From Populus alba (lineage: Eukaryota > Streptophyta > Magnoliopsida > Malpighiales > Salicaceae), in NCBI RefSeq assembly GCF_005239225.2, contig NC_133299.1, positions 11,908,967 through 11,972,966 on the forward strand: DNA of 64,000 bases. Reading direction: 5' to 3'. Made by a program: the position numbers and the translations under genes. The notes under the pieces are model-generated. The model saw only the letters and a list, made by a program, of their open reading frames with translations, had not been told where the DNA came from and did no database searches. Shown here piece by piece: positions 11,500-22,811 of the stretch; within the stretch, counting starts at the first letter, position 1, and each line of letters begins with the position of its first letter.

Positions 11500-11790
11500 T
11501 GTTACAGAATGTAGGAGGTGATCGGCGATTGCTTGGTACGGGAAATCAGAACTATACAAGCTCTCACGTTCATGGTGATGTTAAGGATTTTTCTTAATCA
11601 AAGCCGTAGCTTTGATGTTCAAGCTAACAACATTTGTAACTGCTAAACAGAAATTTGATGAAGCTTACGGACCAGCATGGCACTGTGTGATTGGAAAAGG
11701 ACTTTGGATCTTGTATTACACACTCTTGTGTGGAAAGTTTCATTTTCTTCCGGGTGGAGATGCTGAGATCTTTTAATCTTCAATGCTGGC
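11500..11790 (+). pseudogene. LC8-type dynein light chain pseudogene
   Basis: LC8 proteins are about 90-residue dimeric hub proteins, made in plants either alone or as the C-terminus of a longer protein. From about 11649 the sequence reads KFDEAYGPAWHCVIGK, the LC8 core motif (family form K-x-FD-x-x-YGP-x-WHC-x-VG). Further conserved segments (FGSCITH, then FIFFRVEML) appear in a different frame just downstream, and a stop (TAA) falls at the very start of the core. At least two frame changes are therefore needed to read the family fold, so it cannot encode a normal protein. Upstream (11500-11580) another coding-like stretch is visible (QNVGGDRRLLGTGNQN). It is likely a decayed duplicate gene with an intron (about 11109-11500), but introns were not verified. 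Confidence 0.7.
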
Positions 11791-12476
11791 AGGGGACTTC
11801 AGTGAAAGCAAGGAAGAAGCTATTGGGAGTGCTGCAGCAATTCAAGAAAAGTAACATGTAGATCCATGTAATTCCATGACAGAAAACCTCAATCTGCTTC
11901 CAGAAGTTGAAAAAAAAAAAAATTCTTGATGGGAACTTGGCATATGACAACCAAGTTCAGTTTTCCAAGAACCAGAAATCTATATTAGATAACTTACTCT
12001 TATTTATGCTTCTTTTGCCAGGGCATCAGAAAAAAAAAAACTAAACAATTTAACGATACCTTGGTCTGGAGAAAGCTGCAGACAGTAGGATTCCCCTTAC
12101 CCTCCCTAATTCACTATCAGGGTTGGATATGTGAACTCGTTACTTTCCAGTATGGCCATACCTGAGCTATTTTGAGAGTGGAACCACAAGTAAAATGTGT
12201 AGTTTTCCAACAGGATCAAAACCTAGAGCTGGAAATGGAGAAGAATTATTAGTGCTGTTGTGCAGCTAGCTCTCAGTGGTATCACATGCCAACCTAACAA
12301 AGAGACATTTGAAGTTTTAAACTAATACGTGTATATCTCTAGGAGCAGCAACCAACTAAAGCAAATAAAAATTTTCAACAGACATTTTTGACCGCCAGCA
12401 AAGAAAAGGAGAGTTCAGAAGAAATGATCCGAAGATCAAAAGCATGGTTATTTTTTCTTGTTCCTTTTTTTTTTAC

Positions 12477-12560
12477 CTGTAGTGTAGCCACCTCAAGCGA
12501 CTTTGACTCGTCCAGGTTCGATAGAAAGCTCTGCAATATTGTCAGTGAGGAAGAGGTAAT
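12477..12560 (-). other. Exon-like 84-nt segment of unknown gene
   Basis: On the minus strand this 84-nt stretch is preceded by a pyrimidine-containing acceptor ending TTGGGTTGCAG and followed by a CAG/GTAAAA donor. It is open for exactly 28 codons (ITSSSLTILQSFLSNLDESK and on). It has higher GC than its surroundings. The protein family is not recognised and no partner exon was found nearby, so it may be a relic or coincidence. Confidence 0.25.
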
Positions 12561-14044
12561 CTGCAACCCAAGGACTAGATCAAACTACATGATGATCCAA
12601 ACCTCAGGATGCAGATTACCAAGTCCTGACCCAATATCAAGGAGGAAGTAATTTCAAGGGGAAAACAAAGAAAAGGATAAGTTGATGGTTAATTGCTGGC
12701 TGATGCTCATTTGAATGATTGATTGCAGGAATTTATAGTGGTTCTTAAAGCTGAACGTGAATATTTTGTAAGAAAGGGATGCATATTTTCTTTAAAGCAT
12801 TGATATGGTGCTCTACCTTGGAGATTCTGTTCTTCCTAAACCAATAATATTGACTAGGAAGGTTACTTTTCATAGACAATGAGGTTGATCTTGACTGCTT
12901 TTTTAAGACAGGAGGATCTTCTCTTGAAAATTTTGAACGATTCTTTTCAAATAATGGCGAGGCTAGAAAACCAAGAAAAAATTTCACATCACAAACTCAT
13001 CACCATGGTATTGCAATTCAATCAGTGTGCTTGAAGCTTACTAGAGACTGTAGCCGAAGAATCCATCTCAAGCTGTAAGAACACGTATGGTCATGATTCT
13101 GCAATCCTGTCAAATTTAAGGACAGTGAACTGAAAAGGAAAGGTAGTCTAGTAAAACTGCCATGGTGTAGTATTACTATGTAGTCTGATTTTGATAGCCA
13201 CCATCTGCTTTCCCTTTTCTTACGTAGTAGCATATTCTATCTTAATATATTATATACCAAACTAAATGGGATCTGCTATGTGGATCCTCTCGTGCTATTC
13301 TGGGCATCAGGTAATCCTGTAATTGCATGATGGAGGAGAAATCAAGTAATTCTACGCGCCATGACGTCTAGAACCCTAAAAGCAAGGACAGAAGGAGAGA
13401 AACTAGTAACAGTCCCATCATCCATGCCTTGCGGGACTGAAAATTGATATCCAAAACATCTGTTGAACAAAGATTCATTTCACCATGCAAGTTATCAAAC
13501 ATAAATGATGGTAAATGTTAAGCAAGTTATTTCATTTCCAGGGCGAACTGTGTTCTCTGCTCTGAATTTCCTTCACTTCAGATCAACTTGTGGAATCTCT
13601 GGTCTACCCGCATGGTCCACTTCTGAAAAAATGGTCCAACCTCAAAAAGAAAAGAACACAAATGAGGAAAAGAGACACGAGAAAAATACCAACGAAAAAG
13701 GTTTAGTCCACACTGTGACGCGTGCCAGGACCTTCAGATTTGCATCAGTGCATACCTGGCAGTTTATGATGATGACTTAACCTAGAAAAAAGGCCAGACC
13801 TGTAAAAGAGGGGACAGGAAAAGGCATAAAATCGCATGCCAACATTCAAATTGAACGATGGTTAATGGCTTCAAAGGCAAAACTTTGAGAGTTGTAGTAG
13901 CTCTGAGAACAAATCTTCAACCCTAAATACCGTAAAGGAAAAGTAATTTTAAATTCAAATCTCCATTCGCCAAACTTCAAAAACCGAAAAGAAAAGGAAA
14001 CAAAAGAACGATGCTGAATCAGAGAATTATTTACCAACATTGCC

Positions 14045-14140
14045 TGGGCCATTACCCTTCTTCACCTGTGTACTCGAGTAGCTCATGTTTGACTTTGAGC
14101 GAAGTTGGAGGCCACCACGTCCAGTCTTAAAGCTCACATT
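14045..14140 (-). other. Exon-like coding stretch of unknown gene
   Basis: One minus-strand frame reads SFKTGRGGLQLRSKSNMSYS and continues to STQVKKGNGPGNVGK before a stop. Possible donors (GGTAATGG, GGTAAATA) fall inside its 3' end. The composition looks coding, but the family is not recognised and neighbouring exons were not identified. Confidence 0.25.
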
Positions 14141-14239
14141 AATCGATGCATTTCACTCCAATTTCATTTTGTAAGTTTATGCTTTTCCCCTCCAAAATCT
14201 TCGCTAATTGGTGTCATGATTTCAGTACTTTTATGCATA

Positions 14240-14410
14240 CTCGTAGTAGATACTTTTTTGATATTCATGGTTTTCAATTAAAAATATATTAAAATAATAT
14301 TAAATATATTTTTATATTAGTATATTAAAATATATTAATTTAATATTAATTTCAAAATATTAATTTAATATTTTTCAGATATAATAATAAAATAAAATTC
14401 ACAAAGTCAT
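14240..14410. repeat. AT-rich MITE-like repeat
   Basis: Runs of TATTAAAATATATTAATTTAATATT-like sequence resemble the AT-rich core of the short non-autonomous repeats found elsewhere in the window. Boundaries are not visible. Confidence 0.35.
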
Positions 14411-14549
14411 GCAAATATCAATTTGCATCTACCAATTGAGTTTTATTGGTAAGGTGATATTTGTCTTGTTATTGTTTGTTCCCGCTATAAAGGATTTAAG
14501 AAGCATTATTAGAAAGGACCTAACATAACAAGTAGTTTCATTATCACTA

Positions 14550-14995
14550 GTGGTGCCAGTAAAATATCATTACTCACTTATATTTTGTTGATGATCTTAT
14601 AATCTATTACTAGGCAGATAAAGACTCAATTAGAATTGTAAGGATAGGCTTTGAATGATTTTGTAGGAACGTGCTGTCTTGTTATAAAATTCAGAGAAGA
14701 AGCCTAGTATTCTTTATTAGGAGTTGAATGATAAGCTTTGAACCTCTTTGCAGGATCTTTTGGTTTCAAGCGGAGTTCTCTATCAGTAAAATACTTGGAT
14801 GTCTCATTGATATCGACAAGACTGATTCACTCTAATTGCAAGCCTTTTGGTGGGCATGATCCACTCTAGGATTTGAGTTGTAGGAACCCCAGCTTCTCTT
14901 ACTTTGTGTTGGATCGTTCTTTTAACTGACCTTTTAACTACATGTTTTTCAACATCATTCCTTCTTCGTAAGACATGTATTTTTTTGTGGGTCAC
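14550..14995 (+). pseudogene. LINE (non-LTR) reverse transcriptase fragment
   Basis: The stretch near 14575-14660 reads as YFVDDLIIYY then ADKDSIRIVRIGFE..FCRN, the plant L1-type RT block around the (F/Y)xDD catalytic motif. A later block (14762-14850) reads FGFKRSSLSVKYLDVSLIST followed by CKPF, which matches the conserved LGFKxGxLPVxYLGVPL segment of plant LINE RTs. The next part (NPSFSY, FNYMFFNIIPSS) fits the region after it. Frames change and stops are present. It is a truncated, dead fragment; no poly(A) tail or target duplication was identified. Confidence 0.75.
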
Positions 14996-16377
14996 AAGTT
15001 GAAACATATAAACATTTATTTTTTTCAGTCTTTTCTTTGTTTTACAGTTTGAAGGTGTTATCACAGAGCATGACTTTGCATAGGTTTAGCCTTTTTTTAA
15101 ATATGGCATTAACTACTTCAATGCAGCATACAAACACGTTCGAAAAAAAAAAAATATTTACGCATCTCGCCTCGATTAGCCTTTTCAGTCTAGGTCTACT
15201 TCATCATAGCATAAAGAGAAAATAACCGTTTTTTCATTAAAATTTTCAATTTCATCAAAATGTTTGCAAAAATATATTTTTAGTTGATTAATCCTGTTTT
15301 GGTAGACTGTAAACCAAGATCGTTTAGCTTCAATACTATTTTCAGATCCCAAAATTATCACCTTCAGAGAGTCATGAAATATCATTACTTTTTCTATATT
15401 CAAGATTTTGTTTAGCACAGTTTCAAATATAATCGACCAATCAACCAGTTAAAAAATTTCCAGAAATCAGTTGACCAACTCAGTCTACTGTTTCACAGTG
15501 TATGCTTTTCCTTCTTCTTTTTTAAAGTTTTTAGTCTGCTTTTGTCCTTTTCAGTTTTTTATTAACTTTTGCTTCTTATTCCTTGTTATTTTTTTTCAGG
15601 ATAGTAAGTTTTTTATAACGTCTTGGGATATACCCCTCGCTAATAATTTCCTCCCTTTAATACAATTACTTACTTCTAAAAAAAGAAAAAGAAAAAGAAA
15701 AAGTCCTATCCCGGCAACACAAGACCATTCAACCATGCTGAATTTTGTAGCAACTGAACAAGTTCAAAGCGAATAGCCAAACTCTATCCTGCTCAGTATC
15801 AATCTTCCAGTTGATCGAAGTGATGGCACGCTGAAAATATAAAATTACGTCTTCCATAAGATTGATACTTGCGCAAAGCTGCTCAAACGCAAGTAATAAG
15901 CAAGCTAGGATTACAAAACTGTTTTGATGATGTGAAATCATCAGCTGCTAACTTATATCAGACCTGATAAACTTTGAGTTACTCTCGCAATTTTATATAC
16001 CCTAATATCACCAAGTTACAGTCCTCCATAAATAGAGACACCCTTCATCTTCGCACTAATTAGTCATTCTCCAAACATGCATCCTTGTGGTTTGTCGCCG
16101 CCAAATTCCTTAAAACATTTCATCTTCGCATGAAAGTGGCTCCTATACATCAAATAAGTAGTCTCACAGCCAGCAACGACAAAATTTGCCACCATGAATT
16201 TCTTGACCCCAGTGCCTCGAGAGACATTTCTCCAAATCTACCTTTCAATGTGTAAACAACCAATATCGATTCTTTTTTCCTCCATTTTCCTCGTAAATGG
16301 GCTCATACAGGTATCCGTGAAAAATAATTAGGGAAGAATGCCAAAACCTTCAATGTAACTATTAACTGGCAGGGATG

Positions 16378-16612
16378 CGAGATAGAAGCATCTTCAATGT
16401 CTCAATAAGTCATTGAACACAATCCAACACTGGGAACCACCTTGTAGTACTCGGGCAGAATCCCTCTATACATGCCTCCGGGAACCCCTTCAAGTATGGA
16501 TTATATGGGCAAATGTTCCAAAACAAGCGCGGATGTGTAGACAACGAGCTCGACCACCAGCTCCTTCCAATTGCATTCGTCTCCTCACAAGATCCAAAGG
16601 AAATGTTGCTGA
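16378..16612 (-). pseudogene. Last relic exon of the carrier pseudogene (third carrier repeat)
   Basis: This is the best preserved part: FPLDLVRRRMQLEGAGGRAR matches the PxDxxxRRR motif of the third carrier repeat and is followed by FGTFAHIIHT. A one-base shift is then needed to read EGVPGGMYRGILPEYYKVVP and MTY. A CAG acceptor-like sequence precedes it. Confidence 0.85.
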
Positions 16613-16682
16613 ACATCATGAGAAGAAGTCAATACAGACAGATAACCTATAATACATTTACTAGATAGTGTTTAGTACTGTA

Positions 16683-16835
16683 TACAGGTTGTTTTTCAAA
16701 GTGTTTCCATTTGGAAATACATTAAAATAATATTTTTTTATTTTTTAAAAATTTTATTTTTTGAAATCACAGTAAAAAACATTTAAATAAAAATCATTTT
16801 TTTTTTGGAAACGAGCAACCAGCCCCGGAAACAAA
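16683..16835 (+). repeat. MITE-like repeat inserted in carrier pseudogene region
   Basis: It starts GGTTGTTTTTCAAAGTGTTT, has an AT-rich core, and ends near GGAAACGAGCAACCAGCC. These termini are imperfectly inverted. It resembles the family of 25669-25875. Confidence 0.5.
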
Positions 16836-17998
16836 CAGTTAAGTATATACTTGAGGAAACTGTGTTCACTAATCAGGACAAACAAAAACAAAATCTAACA
16901 CAGTAGGATATTGACCGGCAATAAACAAATTTTCACAACATATTGCCCAAACCCAGTTGATTGCCTGCAACAGTATATGCTGGCAGGATCAACAAAAGAA
17001 AAAAATAAAACTAGACCTGATAAGCAAAAGTCACAGCAAAGAAGTATCATGTACAGATTGCTTTAACCAAGGTTTATGAAAAAGGGCAAATGAGCTTGCT
17101 GGCTTAACTCAACTGTAGATGAAGCAATCCTGAAGACCGTCCACAAAGCAAGGAACTATGGAGCATGATAGCTAAATCACTGGGCCTCAAAAACAACAAA
17201 CCAAGAAGAGCCTCAATTAAATAAGCATAGTTCAAACTAAAACCCACAAACGAAATCCACTACAAGATATTCATAACAATTTAAAAGAAAATAGTGCCAG
17301 TAAATGACTATTGCTCAATTTTCAAATACAAATATAAAGATCAATCACCTTTTTGGAATAGCAAAAAAGATCTGAGAACTCATTAAACAGAAAAGCAAGC
17401 TAATCGCAAATATACTAGGTCCAACACCCCTTGCAGCACAAAAGCATCACAACATAAGGCACATTATTAAAATTGACAAATGAAAGAAGAGGAGAGGAAA
17501 AGGAAAAGTAAAAGGGAAATTATTTTAGAGATGTAAGAAGACTTACAATATACTTATGCCATCAGTCCTTTGTACAAGGCCCAGAGAAACCTTCTCTCTC
17601 TAGACATAAATGGAGTATGAAATGGCATTGCCAAATTGCCTCTGTAGTAATTAGTGATTTTTCTGGCACCATGCAGGTGTTCAAGAAAAACGATGATCAA
17701 GACAAAATAAAAAGGAAACGTAATCTGCAACTCAAGGGTAATGAAACCAAACCAGCAAGACCCCCATAGTCTCTAACACCACTCATTCCCTAGGGCAAGT
17801 TCTTAGCCAACATCACCCACACAAAGCAATGAACACGATTAACCAGTGCATGACTATCGCGATCTACCTACCACAGCTCCAGAGATACTGTGGACTCCAC
17901 GGATGCAGCTGGTAATTTCTGCCATCCCACCACCATAAAGTGCCCAGCAAGGTCTACCTAGTCCCATTTCTCCCCTGTGATCTTTCAACACCCAAAGA

Positions 17999-19340
17999 CT
18001 TATGGTTGCAAGTACTGCCAAAGAGCAGTGACAACATGGAATTAAAAGCATTAAGATCGAACAATCTCAATTAACACATTGAATCTTCTATAAGGAGTTT
18101 GGGAGGGAAAAAAAAGAAAGATAAAAAAAGCCGGTTGCATTGCACTGCTCTTGATTGTAACGTTCCATCACAAAGCATAGAAGCTAACACCGAAGAACAC
18201 ACAGACGAGTGATGAGCTATAAGTCAATAGTGCCTTTCCCAACATCGCCCTAAATCACTTCTTCAGAATATACTAAAACACGCAACACGCGGCTAAGACG
18301 CCACTAGTGCTAGCTTATTTAGGACCAGTCCACTCTTAGTGCAATCATCACATTGATCTATCTATTATTCTGAGTGCATACCTAGGAAGAATGACCACGT
18401 ACCACGTCTCAGCAGTCTCACCAAAATCATTTTGGATGAATCCATGCATGACTGATGAACCACTGCACGTACAGAGCAATTCATAAACCCAGTGAATATT
18501 TTTCACATTAGTCGCACAACAACACAGTAGAGAATATTAGAATCTCTATTCACGCAATAGGCAGCATTAGGGCAAAAACCACACAGAGACCCTTGAAATG
18601 ACACAACTCGTTCAGCGTTGATACAGCAAGATTATGCACATCGCAACAAACAACCACCTGGGAGAAACATTCAAGGAAAATTTAGGGTTTTCGCTTATCC
18701 CATTGCAGTAAATTGGATTCCTTTTGCTACGAAAAACTACAAATACTTCATGGAAAAACTAACCTAACAAAACGCATCTTGCAATCATAGAGTCCTTTCT
18801 AGCAAATGCAAATCCAGCTCTACCTACTACAACTCAAGGGTAGGCGGGAGCATCCATTAAGTATTCAACACTCAACAACCCAACTTTCCATAAATATAAC
18901 TTTTCGACTTCAAAATTACATTGGATGGTCAAACTTTACTTTCACTCAAAAACTCACTCATAGTTTATGTAAATTTTAACAGGGTGAAAATGTAAGTTCA
19001 GGTGCCTAGGAGAGATCTAATTCAAAATTCACACTCTCACTCAACATGGAAAGAAGATTAAACAAGCTTCATCAACAAAATAACCACACACCTTATCGAG
19101 TAAAGTACGGAAAACAAACACAAAAAAACGCACTTTCCTCTATCAATCACTATAAACAACTCAAAATCGCCAGAATATACCTCAAAAATGTCAAGACAAT
19201 AACTATATCCGAGAAACGAGATAGAGAAAATAACCCGAAAGAGAAGACAAAACAAAATCAACCTAGAAAAAATCTAACAAACCCTGAAAGAGGGCTTATA
19301 TCAGGCGAAGCCCAGATGCGAAGCGACAGAACAAGTCATT
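17999..19340 (-). other. Region upstream of carrier pseudogene; possible old leader and promoter
   Basis: I found no coding sequence here. On the minus strand a TATAAG box (plus-strand 19295-19300) is followed by CCCTCTTTCAGGGTTTGTT, which looks like a plant 5' leader. This could be the old promoter and leader of the carrier gene, whose first coding exon would have been lost between them. Weak inference. Confidence 0.25.
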
Positions 19341-20300
19341 TATAAAGCACACAATACCACCCAGGCCAAGCAATTGTGTGTAGGTTCCTAACTGTGAATG
19401 TTGCTGGATCCCACATTTATATCAAATGCCTGCTGTTGCAAGGCAAATACTTACCAAAATTACCAGAATTCCACACAATTCGCTCTCCACATGGGATACC
19501 AGACGAGCACCCGAATTAAGATGCTCTCTGCCCTCCACTCAAACCACACGCGAACTCTAGCTATCTATGTTCATATCCTATGTACAGAACTTCTGTATAC
19601 ACCACCTATACAATTAAAATAAAATAAACAAGAAAGACCCCACCCATTAATCTGATGGCAAAACCAAAAAGCCACTGCACCCACCATGCCTTTCCTCTTA
19701 TATTATATTTCCGTGGTCTCTATCACAACCAATAAAAACACACCAACACTCATCCAGTACGAATAAGTGTGTCTACTGCACTGCAACTTGGAATTATCCC
19801 TACTCCGTTACCACATGAGTGAATCTGAGGTGAGCCATCTGACTCTCGAAAGAACATCTAACAACCAATACAAACCTGGATCCGCGTGGTCGCGGTGCAT
19901 GCAGGTGCGCCAATCTTAATCATATTAACAGAAGAATTGACAGGTGTGAGAGACATATAACCATCAACAGCCCTAACAATATAGTGCCGGTAACTAGTGT
20001 AGCGTATCGTATAAAGGTGTGGAGAATCACAAATCCTCCCCAAAGGGTAGGCTACAGTGTGTGGCTAATTTCTTGCACGGCCACTGTGTTGGTCTCTTTG
20101 AGCATATTTTCTTGAGAGCTTACTTAGGACGTCCAGTGCAACTGGAAAATATCATCCTCTTATCTTTAATCTCGACCTTACCGAGTCTTAGCTTCACTAC
20201 TCCAGTTCAAAATTTAAATAACGAACTACAAAGAAATAAACACACATATATTTCTTTGACATTATTAATATATGAAATTTTATATATCTTATAATTAATC
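19341..20300. other. Non-coding stretch
   Basis: No recognisable gene. It contains a short GC-rich imperfect hairpin (CCGCG TGGT CGCGG) near 19881-19895. The open frames are short and unlike known proteins. Confidence 0.4.
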
Positions 20301-20900
20301 TTTTCTTATGTTGTTGCAATCAATTATAATAAATAACACACTTTATTATAAATAAAATGACTACTAATTTTCTCTAACATCCTCTTTTATCTAAAACTCA
20401 CAATTAAATAACCTATTATATTTTTATAACATAATTATATACATACTATTATCCATAATCTCACTCCAATAGATAAGTAACTTAATGAATATCACTAATA
20501 TACAATTTTTGTATTTAATAGTATGTTCTTCCCGAGCATAAAACATAGTTTAACCTATATAATAAATTATATTCATATATATATATATATAAATAAATAT
20601 ATAATTTAAAACAGCGCGAATTATCAATATGTCACATACACACCACAAAGGCGGAGGAAGAAGGAAAAAGAACCAATATCGTGCGTAGTCCCTAACCCCC
20701 ATACAATTATAATACCAATCAATAGTCACGACCTCTTATACCATCCATTTCAGTCAGACTTACTCCAATATATAAATATAAACATAGATTCAATTATATA
20801 TTACTATATTACATTACCAGTTATATTAATCATATAATTATAATTATATTATCATATATCATATATATATTATTTTTGTTTTTATTTATCTGTATCTGTG
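20301..20900. other. AT-rich non-coding stretch
   Basis: Very AT-rich, with a short (AT)n near 20575-20592. No gene or domain seen. Confidence 0.4.
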
Positions 20901-21169
20901 TTTTTGGTTGGTTTTTAGGCCTTTATTAGGGTTCTTTTTTGCTTCTTCCTAAGTTTTTTCTTTCCCTTTTTTTTAAATTTTTTTTGTTTCCCCCAATTTT
21001 AGTTGTTCAATATATTGATTGATCCCCCCGAATTTTAAAACAGGGTAACCTGGTTTGCCACGAATTACTAATTGTTCTTTTCTTCTTTTTTTTTAATTTA
21101 ATTTTTCATTTTAGTTTCTAGTCTTGTTAATTTGATTTACAATTTCTTATGCATACATATTTAATTATC

Positions 21170-21607
21170 AACCTTTCATGACACCGCCTATTCCCCTACA
21201 CGCTTGACAGGTTAACCTAGTTAATTTGGGTTGACCCAGTCAATTTTTATATTTCTATTTATTTACTTCATGACGCGAATCTACTTACTTGACGACGCGT
21301 CGTTAATTATCCTCGAGTCTTGAAGAAGACCGACTCAATTCAATTGCTTCAACACTTCAATTCTTCTTTCATTATTCCTACCTTTACCCATTAGATTTCT
21401 ATTCTTCAGTGGTGCTCTTTTTCTTACTACATCCTCATCGTTTTCTCTTTCAATCACCACGTGACCAGTCTTCTAGATCGCTCCATGTGCTACTCCTCTT
21501 TCCTCACCACAGGCGCACCAAATCAGTTCTCACAGCTCCTTGTCTTGAAGTCTTCTTCTGCTTTTAATTATATAATGTATCACTGTCCACACAGTGAAAC
21601 ACTTGAC

Positions 21608-21640
<33 letters not shown>

Positions 21641-22700
21641 TTTTGCTTTTTCTTTGTGTGTTTTTTTAATGAATTTTTTTTGTTTAATTTAGTTTCTTGA
21701 TGTGAAAAAAAAAAATTTAATTTAGTTATTATACTTTCATTACACGGATCTCAGTTTTATTATATAATATTAAGTTGGTTGAGAATTTAGCTTTGTAGCT
21801 TTTTTTTTTAAAAAAAAAAAAAAAAACATTATGGATTACTACAGTGTTTCCTCGCTTACAATGATTTTTGGTTTTGCTGCAAGAATGTGTTTTCCCCACA
21901 TGTTTATTTTTAAATTATCTTTGTTAAATTTATTTTTTTAATATTGAGTTGGTTGAGAATTTAGCGTTAACTTTAGCTTTCACCTTTAGCTTTCCCCCCC
22001 CCCATGTTTTTTCATTATAATTTTATTATTATATTGTATGACTGTTTTTTTTCTTTTGTTTTTTCTTTTTAATTTTTTTTAATGAATTTTTTTTTGTTTG
22101 ATTTAGTTTGTTAATGTTAATTTTTTTTTATTTAGTTATCATATTTTCATGATACGAATCCTCGGGTTTGATGGGTTTGTTTAACCTGATTTGACGAATT
22201 ATTTTTTTCATTTAGTTTAGTTTGTTAAAGTTAATTTTCTTCTACTTTTTAATTATCAGGCTTTCATAACACGTATCTCGGGCTTCTCTTGACGGGTTAA
22301 CTTGATTTGATGGGTTAACCCAGTTAATTCTGGGTAAACCCGTCATTTTTTTTCTATTTAGTTATCAAACTTACATGACGCAAATCCTAGGTTTTAAGAG
22401 ATAACTTGGTTTAAAGGGTTAACCCAATTAATTCAATTTCTTTTTTTTTCTTTTTCTTCATTAGTTTTTTTTTGTTGATTTTTTTTTGTTTTTTTTAATT
22501 AATTTATTTAATTATCACACTTTTATAACACGACCTTATAGCCAGACCCACATCCAATATTCTTGGGTCCGGTGTTACAATAAGGCTTACTTAAACTTGG
22601 GTCATGCAAGTTTAATTTTATTAGTAATATTATAAATATTACTTTTAGGTCAGGTGTTGCAGCTAAACTCAAGATTTTTTGGTATAACTTTGCAGAAAAA
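21170..22700. repeat. Degenerate repeat block with recurring GGTTAACCYAGTTAATT motif
   Basis: The unit 'TATCAxxCTTTCATGACxCGAATCxxGGxTTTGAxGGGTTAACCCAGTTAATT' recurs in degenerate form near 21170-21300, 22135-22200, 22245-22340 and 22360-22430, separated by T-rich stretches. The block ends near a GATCCGCGGCGGGTATCAAAGCTAGT stretch (22754-22779). It is probably an intergenic repeat family of the host; no coding capacity is seen. Confidence 0.5.
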
Positions 22701-22777
22701 CCCCAAATTTTTAAATTTTTTATTTTTTTTAATATTTTTTTATATAAAAAAATGATCCGCGGCGGGTATCAAAGCTA

Positions 22778-22779
<2 letters not shown>

Positions 22780-22810
<31 letters not shown>

Positions 22811-22811
22811 C
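22780..22811. repeat. Microsatellite (GT)n(AG)n
   Basis: A (GT)5-type run followed by (AG)10 or so. Confidence 0.9.

Larger units (their letters stand above)
16378..17998 (-). pseudogene. Mitochondrial carrier (adenine nucleotide/CoA-carrier type) pseudogene with five relic exons
   Basis: Mitochondrial carriers are inner-membrane transporters built of three repeats, each with a PxDxxxR motif. Five exon relics lie in correct order on the minus strand. A (17998-17868): HRGEMG..GGGMAEIT, second-repeat start. B (17652-17563): TYYRGNLAMP..LYKGLMA. C (17433-17349): GVGPSIFAIS. D (17187-17112): RPSD..CGRSSG. E (16612-16378): SATFPLDLVRRRMQLEGAGG, the third-repeat signature, then in another frame GMYRGILPEYYKVVP. 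Every exon needs frame changes, and a stop follows HIIHT in exon E. The N-terminal exon was not found up to 20000. Intron positions are preserved, so this is a decayed gene duplicate, not a processed copy. The closest family I can name is that of Arabidopsis At3g53940/At2g37890. Confidence 0.85.

Noticed and set aside
12388..12651. Plus-strand open frame with a hydrophobic N-terminal stretch resembling a small secreted protein
   Set aside because: It overlaps a better exon-like segment on the other strand, its hydrophobic run comes from a poly-T tract, and no promoter or family resemblance is visible.
13505..13780. Plus-strand 91-codon frame
   Set aside because: No recognisable domain; Lys/Glu/Asn repeats come from an A-rich stretch and no splice or promoter context supports it.
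16413..16652. Plus-strand frame and minus-strand frame starting MMFSNISF
   Set aside because: Both are off-frame readings of the mitochondrial carrier relic exon, whose homology lies in the other minus-strand frames.
16378..17998. Processed (retroposed) origin of the carrier pseudogene
   Set aside because: Blocks are separated by intron-like sequence and bounded by old splice-like sites, which a retrocopy would lack.
21461..21700. Open frame ending in a long phenylalanine run
   Set aside because: The F-rich tail is a poly-T tract and the rest has no recognisable domain.
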